From a virus: a stretch of DNA of 32,184 nucleotides. Under the pieces are notes generated by a model. It did not search any database and was not told the DNA's origin. It worked only from the letters and a program-made list of their open reading frames with translations. The stretch covers positions 1-32,184 of IMG/VR virus record IMGVR_UViG_3300000116_000069, one strand, 5' to 3'. The number at the start of each line of letters is the position of its first letter. The stretch's first letter is position 1. The translations under genes and the position numbers were made by a program. Positions 8,298 through 13,905 of this stretch are shown here, one piece after another.

Positions 8298-9583
8298 TGG
8301 GAATCTCCTTTATGTGTAAAAGGGTTATAATCACTTGACGCAATCCTTTGCGGTGGATGCGACCAATCTTTTTGTTCTTTCAATCCGACAGCAAAATACC
8401 GAAATGCATCCGCTGCATGACTGGAGAAGTCGTGAACTGGACTTGCTCTAAAACTTCGTGTTCTTTCATTATACGCTCTATGATAATGCCTCAAGGCCTC
8501 TAAACCTATTTTACATTTATCCTGGTCAAACCAACACCGAGGTATTAACATCTGTGCGGCGTGTATACCATCTTCAATCGGTAACTTCGGTGTTACCCGG
8601 AAGTTCAGCCCCAAGTCCCATGCAACTTCCCTGCGACTTTTGCCGCTTCCAAGTTCCCTCACTTCAATATCATGGGGCGCCCAATGGTCTCCGTATAAAT
8701 ATCCTTTTCTCTGCAACACACTTACATAATGGGGTAAGCCCTCATTACGTGCTTCATAATAATCTATTACATTTAACGCTCTACCATGAACCTGCACAAA
8801 CCATATAGCCGTAGAATCGCCAATTCCTAAATCCCAAAACGTCAATACTTTCAATGCCGGGTCATACGGAACTTTAGTAATTCTATTTTCTTCTAACGAA
8901 GCTTGTAATTCTTTACCATAGATCGCACCGGGGACATTCGCTACCCAACTACACTCAAACTCCTGGTCATACTGATCCGTTGTCATCATAGTCTTAGCAG
9001 CCGTTAATTCTTCATCATCTACAATCTTTGTCTCCGATGCCTTATAAACAATATTATACCAATCATCCAACTGATTAGCCTGTTCATACAACTCGAAAAA
9101 CATATTATGGCCACGGGGTGTTCCTATAAAATAACAAAATCCTTTTCTATCCGATAACGCTGGACGAATAATTTCTGGAAATACCGTCTCTGGCATATCC
9201 GCAACCTCATCCATTACACATCCATTTAAATAAATACCTCGTAAACTGTCTGGGTTCTCAGCACCAAGAAGCGTTAATCTTGCACCATTAGGAAGATCCG
9301 CCCTCAACTCCGTCTCATGAAACTTTACTCCGGGTATCGCTCCAGAGAACTGCTTGAGATAATCCCATGCAACAGCCTTCGCTTGTCGATACGTAGGCGC
9401 TAGGTACGCAAACCTTGGGGAACGGTCTGGACACATTATAGCAGCCCTTAACAAGTGGTTTATAGCCATCACAGTCTTGCCAAACCTTCTATGGCATACG
9501 ATTACTGCCCAGCGGTTTTTATCAAGCTGTGTGTGCAAGTCTGCTTGTAGTGGTCTGGGTGTGTAAGGTATCTCGATGTGCAA
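8285..9583 (-). CDS. terL: Terminase large subunit (packaging ATPase/nuclease)
   Basis: 432 residues. Walker A is HRRFGKT at 31-37, the motif at 123-128 (VMDEVA) is Walker B with catalytic D125-E126, and IGTPRGHN near 153-160 is the coupling motif. The C-terminal nuclease has the RNase H-like FWDLGIGDST (first Asp D251) and a final HAADAFRYF segment near residue 405. It powers DNA translocation into the procapsid and cuts concatemers. The only start giving a full N-terminus is TTG at 9583, with AGGAG about ten bases upstream; a non-ATG start may keep its level low. A 282-bp noncoding gap separates it from terS. Confidence 0.92.
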   Translation of the reverse strand: MHIEIPYTPRPLQADLHTQLDKNRWAVIVCHRRFGKTVMAINHLLRAAIMCPDRSPRFAYLAPTYRQAKAVAWDYLKQFSGAIPGVKFHETELRADLPNGARLTLLGAENPDSLRGIYLNGCVMDEVADMPETVFPEIIRPALSDRKGFCYFIGTPRGHNMFFELYEQANQLDDWYNIVYKASETKIVDDEELTAAKTMMTTDQYDQEFECSWVANVPGAIYGKELQASLEENRITKVPYDPALKVLTFWDLGIGDSTAIWFVQVHGRALNVIDYYEARNEGLPHYVSVLQRKGYLYGDHWAPHDIEVRELGSGKSRREVAWDLGLNFRVTPKLPIEDGIHAAQMLIPRCWFDQDKCKIGLEALRHYHRAYNERTRSFRASPVHDFSSHAADAFRYFAVGLKEQKDWSHPPQRIASSDYNPFTHKGDSQWVS

Positions 9584-9637
9584 GGGTCAGACACTCCTAT
9601 CTAGTAACACACACACATCCTACCAGCGCCCGTTTCT

Positions 9638-9653
9638 GGGGGGTGGTGGGGGG
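9638..9653 (+). other. G-rich tract with quadruplex potential
   Basis: GGGGGGTGGTGGGGGG, two six-G runs flanking GG. It is the longest G run outside coding repeats in an AT-rich sequence. It could fold as a two- or three-layer quadruplex, or bind a packaging protein. Confidence 0.5.
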
Positions 9654-9755
9654 TCAAGTTCTCAAAAAAAAGAAATAAATGTGCATCAATTAATTAATTA
9701 TTGTCCACATCCTGTCCACTATGTTTAATAAACGGGAGGAGACTGCCAAAGTTCT

Positions 9756-9772
9756 ATCGGTTACAAACCGAT
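9756..9772 (-). other. Perfect dyad resembling a tRNA-Thr(UGU) anticodon arm
   Basis: ATCGGTT-ACA-AACCGAT, seven-base arms. On the minus strand it also reads as a 5-bp stem ATCGG/CCGAT with a seven-base loop TTTGTAA, the loop of a tRNA with anticodon UGU, preceded by GGTAGAG as in a tRNA D arm. No acceptor stem or T arm (GTTCRA) can be drawn, and D-arm spacing is two bases too long, so it is not a functional tRNA. It may be a tRNA-derived remnant, an att core, or simply an operator/hairpin. Confidence 0.4.
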
Positions 9773-9865
9773 TGACCTCTACCTATTGCAAATGATTCTT
9801 AGTTGCATCTACTCATGCGCGTAGCTGTGTCTATACACAGACGTAATCCTCCCCCTCCTAACACA

Positions 9866-10297
9866 CTAACCTACAGTCTCTGCCTTCACTTCACCATTAG
9901 CCCAGGTCAATGTAATACCACCAGCATTAACATCAGCATTCTCTTTCTTGTCTCTCAACCCATAAGGTTGTATGCGAGCCAATGACCACTTCAAGCTATC
10001 TATCTCAAGCCTTCTGCGCTGCACTTCTGCATTCATAAACCTTGGGTCTCCATCTTTATCAAGAGGCTGCTGTGCTAACTCTGCTATGTGATCACTATAA
10101 TACTCCGCCTGCATTACTCTACCTTTACGATAGATCTCATACAACTCTGGATCTTTCTGAACAACACGAATGATCTGCCTATAAGAGGGACACCAATCAT
10201 TCTTCTTTACAATCTGAACAAGACTAACCCCATTGGCCATCTCTTCTGCTATCTTCTCCAATAGCTCAACTGTAATGATACTCTTCTTCTTTGTCAT
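9866..10297 (-). CDS. terS: Terminase small subunit
   Basis: 143 residues from the ATG at 10297 (MTKKKSIITVELL). A longer in-frame version reaching 10336 would begin inside the upstream hairpin and is unlikely. The N-terminal half is a helix-turn-helix of the small-terminase type: ELLEKIAEEMANGVSLVQIVKKNDWCPSY followed by a second helix. The middle carries KDPELYEIYRKGRVMQAEYYSDHIAELA, typical of these proteins. The C-terminus ends in GGITLTWANGEVKAETVG. It binds the packaging site and regulates the large subunit. First gene of the late operon; a terminator-like hairpin lies 12 bases upstream of its start codon. Confidence 0.82.
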   Translation of the reverse strand: MTKKKSIITVELLEKIAEEMANGVSLVQIVKKNDWCPSYRQIIRVVQKDPELYEIYRKGRVMQAEYYSDHIAELAQQPLDKDGDPRFMNAEVQRRRLEIDSLKWSLARIQPYGLRDKKENADVNAGGITLTWANGEVKAETVG

Positions 10298-10308
10298 AGT
10301 GGTTCCAT

Positions 10309-10341
10309 AAAAAAAGACTAGAGCAAGGGGTCTCACTCTAG
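10309..10341 (-). terminator. Terminator/attenuator hairpin in the terS leader
   Basis: Minus-strand RNA: CTAGAG, 12-base loop UGAGACCCCUUG, CUCUAG, UC and seven U. It is oriented to stop transcription entering terS, with no minus-strand gene upstream whose end it would serve. The plus strand lacks a T run after the stem. This is the arrangement expected if late transcription is started upstream and released by an antiterminator. Confidence 0.7.
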
Positions 10342-10423
10342 CCTATCTATTTTCAAACTTTAACTAAACTTAATGCGATTTCGTGTCATTGGCAACTAAT
10401 AAAAAAGAATTAATGTAAATACC

Positions 10424-10452
10424 TTGACACTTTATGTCATAGACCCCATATT
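10424..10452 (+). promoter_or_regulatory. Sigma70-type promoter with operator-like dyad
   Basis: A perfect -35 TTGACA (10424-10429) is followed after 17 bp by CATATT (10447-10452) or after 19 bp by TATTAC, each 4/6. Overlapping the -35 is an inverted repeat TGACA-CTTTA-TGTCA (10425-10439). The leader then holds a hairpin TTGAGAG/CTCTCAA (10457-10480) and the RBS AAAGGGGTCA before the ATG at 10499. It drives the two small rightward genes; the dyad suggests repressor control. Confidence 0.6.
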
Positions 10453-10498
10453 ACTATTGAGAGGGAATTAACTCTCTCAACAACAAAGGGGTCAAATA

Positions 10499-11014
10499 AT
10501 GAGTACACGTTCAACATTAACAATCAAAACAGACACAACAGCAATCAACTTCTACAGACATATGGATGGTTATGTAGCAGAAGCTGGACAGACACTTGTT
10601 CAGCTAATGGACAAAGTTAACGCTAACAATAATGATTGGGTAAATGCACCACCAAGATTTATAAAAGAAATAATGAAACAAGAGTATAAATCTGCAACCT
10701 ATCCTTCTATCTATGAACTAATAGATAATCCAGAAAGACATGGCGATAGACAATTTCATTATGCAGTTACTTTTGGTATAGTTGGTCATGTAAAGATTAC
10801 TGTAACAGAATGGAAGTTAAACCTTGATGAGAGATCAGAACGTAAAGAAGTAATATTTTCAGGTATATACCAGGAATACAAAGACTTTGTAGCCAAAGAA
10901 GTAGAAATAATGGATCAACGTAGACAGGCTATAGATGCTTTACATGAAAACAAAAAGAATCCTATCGTTATAGAAACTAATAAATCCTTTCGTATGAGAA
11001 AGGTAGGTGTTTAA
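10499..11014 (+). CDS. Unidentified phage protein, 171 aa
   Basis: 171 residues, soluble. It begins STRSTLTIKTDTTAINFYRHMDGYVAEAGQTL. The S-T-R-S-T-(I/L)-x-(I/V) start with Y-R-H-x-D-G-Y recurs in small phage and plasmid proteins of unknown function; I do not know a biochemical role. The C-terminal half is charged and helical (LNLDERSERKEV and FVAKEVEIMDQRRQAIDAL). It has its own promoter and a strong AAGGGG RBS shared almost word for word with the integrase leader (17182-17198), and is transcribed away from the late operon. Expression early or in the lysogen is plausible. Confidence 0.75.
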   Translation: MSTRSTLTIKTDTTAINFYRHMDGYVAEAGQTLVQLMDKVNANNNDWVNAPPRFIKEIMKQEYKSATYPSIYELIDNPERHGDRQFHYAVTFGIVGHVKITVTEWKLNLDERSERKEVIFSGIYQEYKDFVAKEVEIMDQRRQAIDALHENKKNPIVIETNKSFRMRKVGV

Positions 11015-11184
11015 TGAGAAATCATCAGGCATCTATCCGCAAGTCAGCAAACACAAACTCTCTTAAAGCCTATTTCTTAGGAGGGTTTGAATTAGCCGAC
11101 AAAAAGAAACAAGAAGAAACACGAAAGTTTTTAGATAACCATATTCTTGTTGTTGATTTAACTGAAGAACAAAACAAAGAATAA
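11014..11184 (+). CDS. Unidentified small protein, 56 aa
   Basis: The ATG at 11014 overlaps the upstream stop (TAATG), so it is translationally coupled. It begins MRNHQASIRKSANTNSLKAYF, followed by a charged helix and a hydrophobic strand NHILVVDLTEE. No motif recognised. It ends eight bases before the stop codon of the convergent DUF6362-like gene with no terminator between them, so the two transcripts probably overlap. Confidence 0.6.
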   Translation: MRNHQASIRKSANTNSLKAYFLGGFELADKKKQEETRKFLDNHILVVDLTEEQNKE

Positions 11185-11191
11185 TGCAATA

Positions 11192-11596
11192 CTAATTCTC
11201 TTTCAAATAGTAATAGAGACGAATAAGAGCTTGCTCATACCGTCTCTTAACTGTCCTCCCATCACAATGATACACCTTCGCTAACTTCCTCCATTGAGGC
11301 CCTCTCTCTCTAAATACACTACTCATTCCTACACGCCACAAGAGTTGATTATCCTCTCTCGCTATCTTTAGCCCTACCTCTAAAGCAAACTCTAGTCGTG
11401 TTACTTGTCCAGTTGTTGGTGTTATCCTCACCATCCCAACATCATGGTAGTTATAAACATCCCAATAACTCTGTTGTGTGTCTGGCCAATAGTTTAACTT
11501 CTGCTTTCTAATAGCTCCAGGCAACAAACGTAGTGTTTGTGCAGCTTCTTTAAATAATCCATCAAGATCTGTAACGCTCCAATTACCTTGTTGCAT
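11192..11596 (-). CDS. DUF6362-like HTH protein, candidate late-gene regulator
   Basis: 134 residues. The pattern, a leading helix with LRLLPGAIRKQKLNYWPD, a middle RLEFALEVGLKIAREDNQLLWRV, and a C-terminal HTH (RKLAKVYHCDGRTVKRRYEQALIRLYYYL), fits the DUF6362 family, whose C-terminus looks like a sigma-factor region 4 or phage late regulator HTH. The family has no firm function. Last gene of the leftward early operon and next (across a small rightward unit) to the terS leader hairpin, so a role in late transcription or antitermination is reasonable inference. Its ATG overlaps the upstream gene by 14 bases; GGGGG lies seven bases before it. Confidence 0.65.
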   Translation of the reverse strand: MQQGNWSVTDLDGLFKEAAQTLRLLPGAIRKQKLNYWPDTQQSYWDVYNYHDVGMVRITPTTGQVTRLEFALEVGLKIAREDNQLLWRVGMSSVFRERGPQWRKLAKVYHCDGRTVKRRYEQALIRLYYYLKEN

Positions 11597-11978
11597 CTTC
11601 CATCCCCCTTAACCAGTCATCTCTCTCCGTCAATGTAGATTGTGATAACACTTTCAGTAAACTGACAAAGCGGTCAGCACTATACGTTCTTCTTAATGAA
11701 TTTAACATCTTATCATAACGATATTGAAAGGGATCACGCTGCCTTTTTTTTACAGCTGCATAGTAGAACGGGTTGTTCATTTTGGTGGTTTGAGCAAGAA
11801 CTTGCTTGGCCTTTGCTACATCAGCATCCGACACTCTAGTATACTCTAGAGTAGTCTCTTGAGTAAACTCTTGTGTAAGTTTATTATTTGGAAAGTTAAG
11901 TTGTTTGAATGTTACATCAAGGGTATACTCTAGAGTATACTCTAGTGTTTTGCTTGCTTGCTTGTAGATTATATGCAT
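11583..11978 (-). CDS. Unidentified basic protein with repeated N-terminus (start uncertain)
   Basis: 131 residues if the first ATG is used. The first 45 residues are low complexity and repeat TLEYT three times; the rest (from M67, MNNPFYYAAVKKRQRD) is a basic helical domain ending DDWLRGMEDATR. A consensus promoter has its -10 inside codons 2-4 and would start RNA at about 11961, downstream of this ATG. A transcript from that promoter would use an internal start (M67 or a GTG near 11829), leaving the repeats as leader DNA. A transcript from farther upstream could use the first ATG. The gene is coupled to the DUF6362-like gene. Function unknown; replication or regulatory role possible. Confidence 0.55.
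   Translation of the reverse strand: MHIIYKQASKTLEYTLEYTLDVTFKQLNFPNNKLTQEFTQETTLEYTRVSDADVAKAKQVLAQTTKMNNPFYYAAVKKRQRDPFQYRYDKMLNSLRRTYSADRFVSLLKVLSQSTLTERDDWLRGMEDATR
11839..11853. repeat. 15-bp palindromic repeat, copy 2
   Basis: GTATACTCTAGAGTA, identical to 11923-11937 and 84 bp (about eight helical turns, 28 codons) away. Two CTAG tetranucleotides lie 10 bp apart here. Confidence 0.75.
11923..11940. repeat. 18-bp perfect palindrome, operator- or iteron-like, copy 1
   Basis: GTATACTCTAGAGTATAC is its own reverse complement. It begins about 20 bp downstream of the expected transcription start of the promoter at 11968-11997 and its first 15 bases recur at 11839. A binding site for an autoregulator or a replication iteron fits better than chance. 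Confidence 0.75.
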
Positions 11979-11997
11979 CGCTTTTCTTTCTTGTCAA
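11968..11997 (-). promoter_or_regulatory. Consensus sigma70 promoter, leftward
   Basis: On the minus strand TTGACA (11997-11992), 18-bp spacer, TATAAT (11973-11968): both hexamers are perfect. Transcription would start near 11961 and run through the palindromic repeats toward the DUF6362-like gene. It is the best promoter match in the window. Confidence 0.75.
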
Positions 11998-12006
11998 TAC
12001 CTTGTG

Positions 12007-12180
12007 TCAGCTACTGTCAGGGTATTTTCGTTTCCAGTTGTTTGGTCGCTCATAAATCTTGCGTTCTTTCTCCCAGCACTCCGCACATAATGCTCGCTTT
12101 CCGTCTTTCAATGTCATGGTTTCTCCACATAAAGCGCAACACTCATAAAATGTTCCGACTCCATCATGATGTTTTTTCAT
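12007..12180 (-). CDS. Small zinc-ribbon protein, 57 aa
   Basis: The ATG at 12180 overlaps the stop of the 69-aa gene (ATGA). It begins MKKHHDGVGTFYECCALCG and contains two Cys pairs, C-A-L-C (residues 15-18) and C-A-E-C (32-35), separated by 13 residues: a four-Cys zinc ribbon or knuckle. The C-terminal half is basic (KERKIYERPNNWKRKY). Likely a nucleic-acid-binding or adaptor protein in the methyltransferase operon. Too short for most gene callers but intact and coupled. Confidence 0.7.
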   Translation of the reverse strand: MKKHHDGVGTFYECCALCGETMTLKDGKRALCAECWEKERKIYERPNNWKRKYPDSS

Positions 12181-12386
12181 TCGCCCTCCATCCTATTCTT
12201 ATGCTGTTTCCACCAGCTCGCCATGTTAGCCACAACAATAATCCAGCTACTGCTTGTCTTACTCTTATTAAAATCTCGCATAATATCCTGGGGCTTTGCT
12301 CCGCTCTTAACTAATCTCCGGGCTTCGTCTAATGCTCCTTCAATGCAATCTAATTCTTGCAGCGCTGTAAGTTGCTCCTTATTCAT
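12177..12386 (-). CDS. Unidentified small protein, 69 aa
   Basis: 69 residues, amphipathic helical: TALQELDCIEGALDEARRL, then AKPQDIMRDF, and a C-terminal Trp-containing hydrophobic segment SSWIIVVANMASWW. Its ATG overlaps the methyltransferase stop (ATGA), indicating translational coupling to that reading frame rather than to the alternative frame. No family recognised. A weak membrane association through the final hydrophobic segment is possible. Confidence 0.6.
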   Translation of the reverse strand: MNKEQLTALQELDCIEGALDEARRLVKSGAKPQDIMRDFNKSKTSSSWIIVVANMASWWKQHKNRMEGE

Positions 12387-13503
12387 CTGTCTTGCTCAAT
12401 GATGATGGCTCTGGCGATTTGTGCAACGACTTGGGGGACAACTGCGTTGCCAAGCGCTTTGAGTCTTTGCGTTCTTCCAACTTGATTTGTTGTAACTCTT
12501 GGGATGTCAGGTTCGTCCATCCAAGTGGGAACCCCATCAACCATTCCACCCAGTCTGCGTTCAATGCTCCGTTCCCCGTGTTCCGTACCTCCGGGCTGTT
12601 CCCCAACATCTTCTGCATCTTGGTTCCCGGTCTGCCCGCTGCATCCTCGTTCGCTGATGGTGTCAGAAACATCTCCTTCGCTACTATGCTCATCAAACTT
12701 TCTTGATGTTTTTTTTCCGCTAATTTCTCTATCGATCCGCTGTCCTTCCAATCCCTCGACATTGGTGTTGGGTACATTTTTACTGTTCCCCTCAGATTGC
12801 CCTTCGCCACATCGTGCGGAACGCCCTGATTGTTTTCCTTCATGTGCGCTGAGTACATGTCCGATGTCTTGGGTGTTGGCCACATCTTCTGCTTCTCCTC
12901 GTAATCCACCGCATCCTGTAGCCTCACTCCCCACCGTACTCCCTGCTTGTTCTTGCGGCTGTAATTTCCGTTCTGCTTCTCCACTCCCTCTGGTATTCCC
13001 CCTTGCTTTGCTGTCGGTGTTGGCCACGATGAAAAGTCTTTGCCTTCTATGCGGGGCGTCAACGGCCACAGCTCCCAATACAATCGTTTGCCAGGAGTAA
13101 CCTTCACTTTCCAAGTCAAATAACACTTGGTCGAGGCCCAAGTTGACATGACCAGACACGTTTTCGCAAAGAACCCAAGTGGGTCTTTTGTGCTTAATAA
13201 TTTCAAACATTCTCGGCCAGAGGTGGCGGTCATCTTCTGCGCCTTTTTGCTTCCCGGCAACGGAGAAGGGCTGACAGGGATATCCTCCACAGATAAGGTC
13301 GATGTCTCCGCAGCTGTCTGGATCAAAGGTTTTGACGTCTCCCCAAATAGGAACATCTGGCCAATGTCGTCTGAGTATGTGTTGGCAGAATCGCTCGTAC
13401 TCAACGAACTGGACGGTTTCAAATCTTCCTGTGCTTTCCAATCCGAGGTCGATACCTCCGATGCCTGCAAAGAGTGATAGTACTTTGATTTTTTCTTTGT
13501 CAT
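12379..13503 (-). CDS. Second full-length ORF overlapping the methyltransferase (W-P-T-P repeat protein)
   Basis: 374 codons open in another minus-strand frame of the methyltransferase gene. The sequence is protein-like: aromatic residues throughout, [WYF]-[PL]-T-P motifs at 160-163, 208-211, 244-247 and 279-282, and NADWVEWLMGFPLGWTNL at 315-332. The ATG (13503) directly follows the TGA of the VRR-NUC gene. The alternative frame of the same stretch in the methyltransferase (residues 168-312) is hydrophobic-poor, while this frame is not. From memory, proteins with these motifs are annotated beside C5 methyltransferases in other phages. It could be a true overprinted gene or a conserved shadow of the V-A-N-T repeats; I cannot tell which from one sequence. 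Confidence 0.45.
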   Translation of the reverse strand: MTKKKSKYYHSLQASEVSTSDWKAQEDLKPSSSLSTSDSANTYSDDIGQMFLFGETSKPLIQTAAETSTLSVEDIPVSPSPLPGSKKAQKMTATSGRECLKLLSTKDPLGFFAKTCLVMSTWASTKCYLTWKVKVTPGKRLYWELWPLTPRIEGKDFSSWPTPTAKQGGIPEGVEKQNGNYSRKNKQGVRWGVRLQDAVDYEEKQKMWPTPKTSDMYSAHMKENNQGVPHDVAKGNLRGTVKMYPTPMSRDWKDSGSIEKLAEKKHQESLMSIVAKEMFLTPSANEDAAGRPGTKMQKMLGNSPEVRNTGNGALNADWVEWLMGFPLGWTNLTSQELQQIKLEERKDSKRLATQLSPKSLHKSPEPSSLSKTDE

Positions 13504-13513
13504 TCAAGGACAC
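12383..13513 (-). CDS. C5-cytosine DNA methyltransferase
   Basis: 376 residues transferring methyl from SAM to cytosine C5. Motif I FAGIGG (15-20), motif IV GGYPCQPFSVAG with the catalytic Cys80, motif VI ENV (117-119), motif VIII APHRRQRLF (153-161) and the final RLKALGNAVVPQ (350-361, motif X) are all present. The target-recognition segment between VIII and X (about 168-330) is low complexity and has four V-x-[ND]-T repeats and no Trp or Tyr. The first codon is GTG only two bases after GAGAAG; TTG at 13507 sits eight bases after it and is the better start. Likely protects phage DNA from host restriction. It precedes a coupled 69-aa gene and follows VRR-NUC. Confidence 0.88.
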   Translation of the reverse strand: MSLNDKEKIKVLSLFAGIGGIDLGLESTGRFETVQFVEYERFCQHILRRHWPDVPIWGDVKTFDPDSCGDIDLICGGYPCQPFSVAGKQKGAEDDRHLWPRMFEIIKHKRPTWVLCENVSGHVNLGLDQVLFDLESEGYSWQTIVLGAVAVDAPHRRQRLFIVANTDSKARGNTRGSGEAERKLQPQEQAGSTVGSEATGCGGLRGEAEDVANTQDIGHVLSAHEGKQSGRSARCGEGQSEGNSKNVPNTNVEGLEGQRIDREISGKKTSRKFDEHSSEGDVSDTISERGCSGQTGNQDAEDVGEQPGGTEHGERSIERRLGGMVDGVPTWMDEPDIPRVTTNQVGRTQRLKALGNAVVPQVVAQIARAIIIEQDR

Positions 13514-13905
13514 ATCTTCTCAATTATTTGCATCCGTGGGTTTTTCTTTAACTCCACTAATGTATTGAGCCACAGCTTTACTTGCTGTAGGCTGTAACAC
13601 GTTTCAATATGTTCTCCAGTCATACGCAAGCACCGCTGAATCGCTTTCTGATTCTCCGTCATGCGCCCCTTCTTGGCTTTTAGCTCTATGAATATCCCGG
13701 CTTTCTCTAATGGATGTATCCATCCTTCTCTAGGTACAAAGATTTCAATGTCAGGCCAACCGCTAACCATACCCATAGCCTTTAACTTGCGCCTAAATGC
13801 TACATGCCGCACACCTTCATTAGGCGAATGATGATAGAGTGAGTTATCTGGCAAAGCTATTTCTAACCATTGAATGACATACTTCTGTAAATCATCTTCT
13901 AACAT
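13504..13905 (-). CDS. VRR-NUC domain nuclease
   Basis: 133 residues, the usual size of stand-alone phage VRR-NUC proteins (PD-(D/E)XK superfamily). Active-site elements: N-terminal LEDDLQKYVIQWLE (Glu3), SGWPDIEIFVP with the catalytic Asp, and FIELKAKKGRMTENQ supplying E-x-K and the downstream Gln. It cuts structured DNA such as branches or joints. The ATG directly follows the stop of the Cro-like gene, and its TGA abuts the ATG of the alternative ORF. Membership of the repressor/methyltransferase operon suggests a role in genome processing or in a modification-linked nuclease pair. Confidence 0.85.
   Translation of the reverse strand: MLEDDLQKYVIQWLEIALPDNSLYHHSPNEGVRHVAFRRKLKAMGMVSGWPDIEIFVPREGWIHPLEKAGIFIELKAKKGRMTENQKAIQRCLRMTGEHIETCYSLQQVKLWLNTLVELKKNPRMQIIEKMCP

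Larger units (their letters stand above)
9584..9865. other. Noncoding gap between terS and terL with G-rich tract and hairpin
   Basis: 282 bp with no credible ORF, unusual in a genome where most neighbours overlap. It contains G6-T-GG-T-G6 (9638-9653), a TTAATTAATTAA tract near 9690, TGTCCAC twice 11 bp apart (9702-9708 and 9713-9719), and a dyad at 9756-9772. Pac/cos signals often sit in or beside terS-terL, so a packaging recognition site is possible, but nothing visible proves it. An AGGAG serving terL is at its left end. Confidence 0.6.

Noticed and set aside
9740-9790. A complete tRNA gene
   Set aside because: Only an anticodon-arm-like stem is present; acceptor stem, D stem pairing and T arm cannot be formed on either strand.
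10442-10493. RNA switch in which GACCCC (10442-10447) hides the GGGGTC RBS (10488-10493)
   Set aside because: The upstream element lies between the -35 and -10 of the likely promoter and so would not be in that transcript; it would need an upstream start to work.
12504-13100. 198-codon plus-strand ORF opposite the methyltransferase, Ser/Pro/Cys-rich
   Set aside because: It is antisense to two better frames, has extreme Ser/Pro/Cys content, no RBS, and no motif; it is a by-product of the repeated GTGGCCAACACC words.
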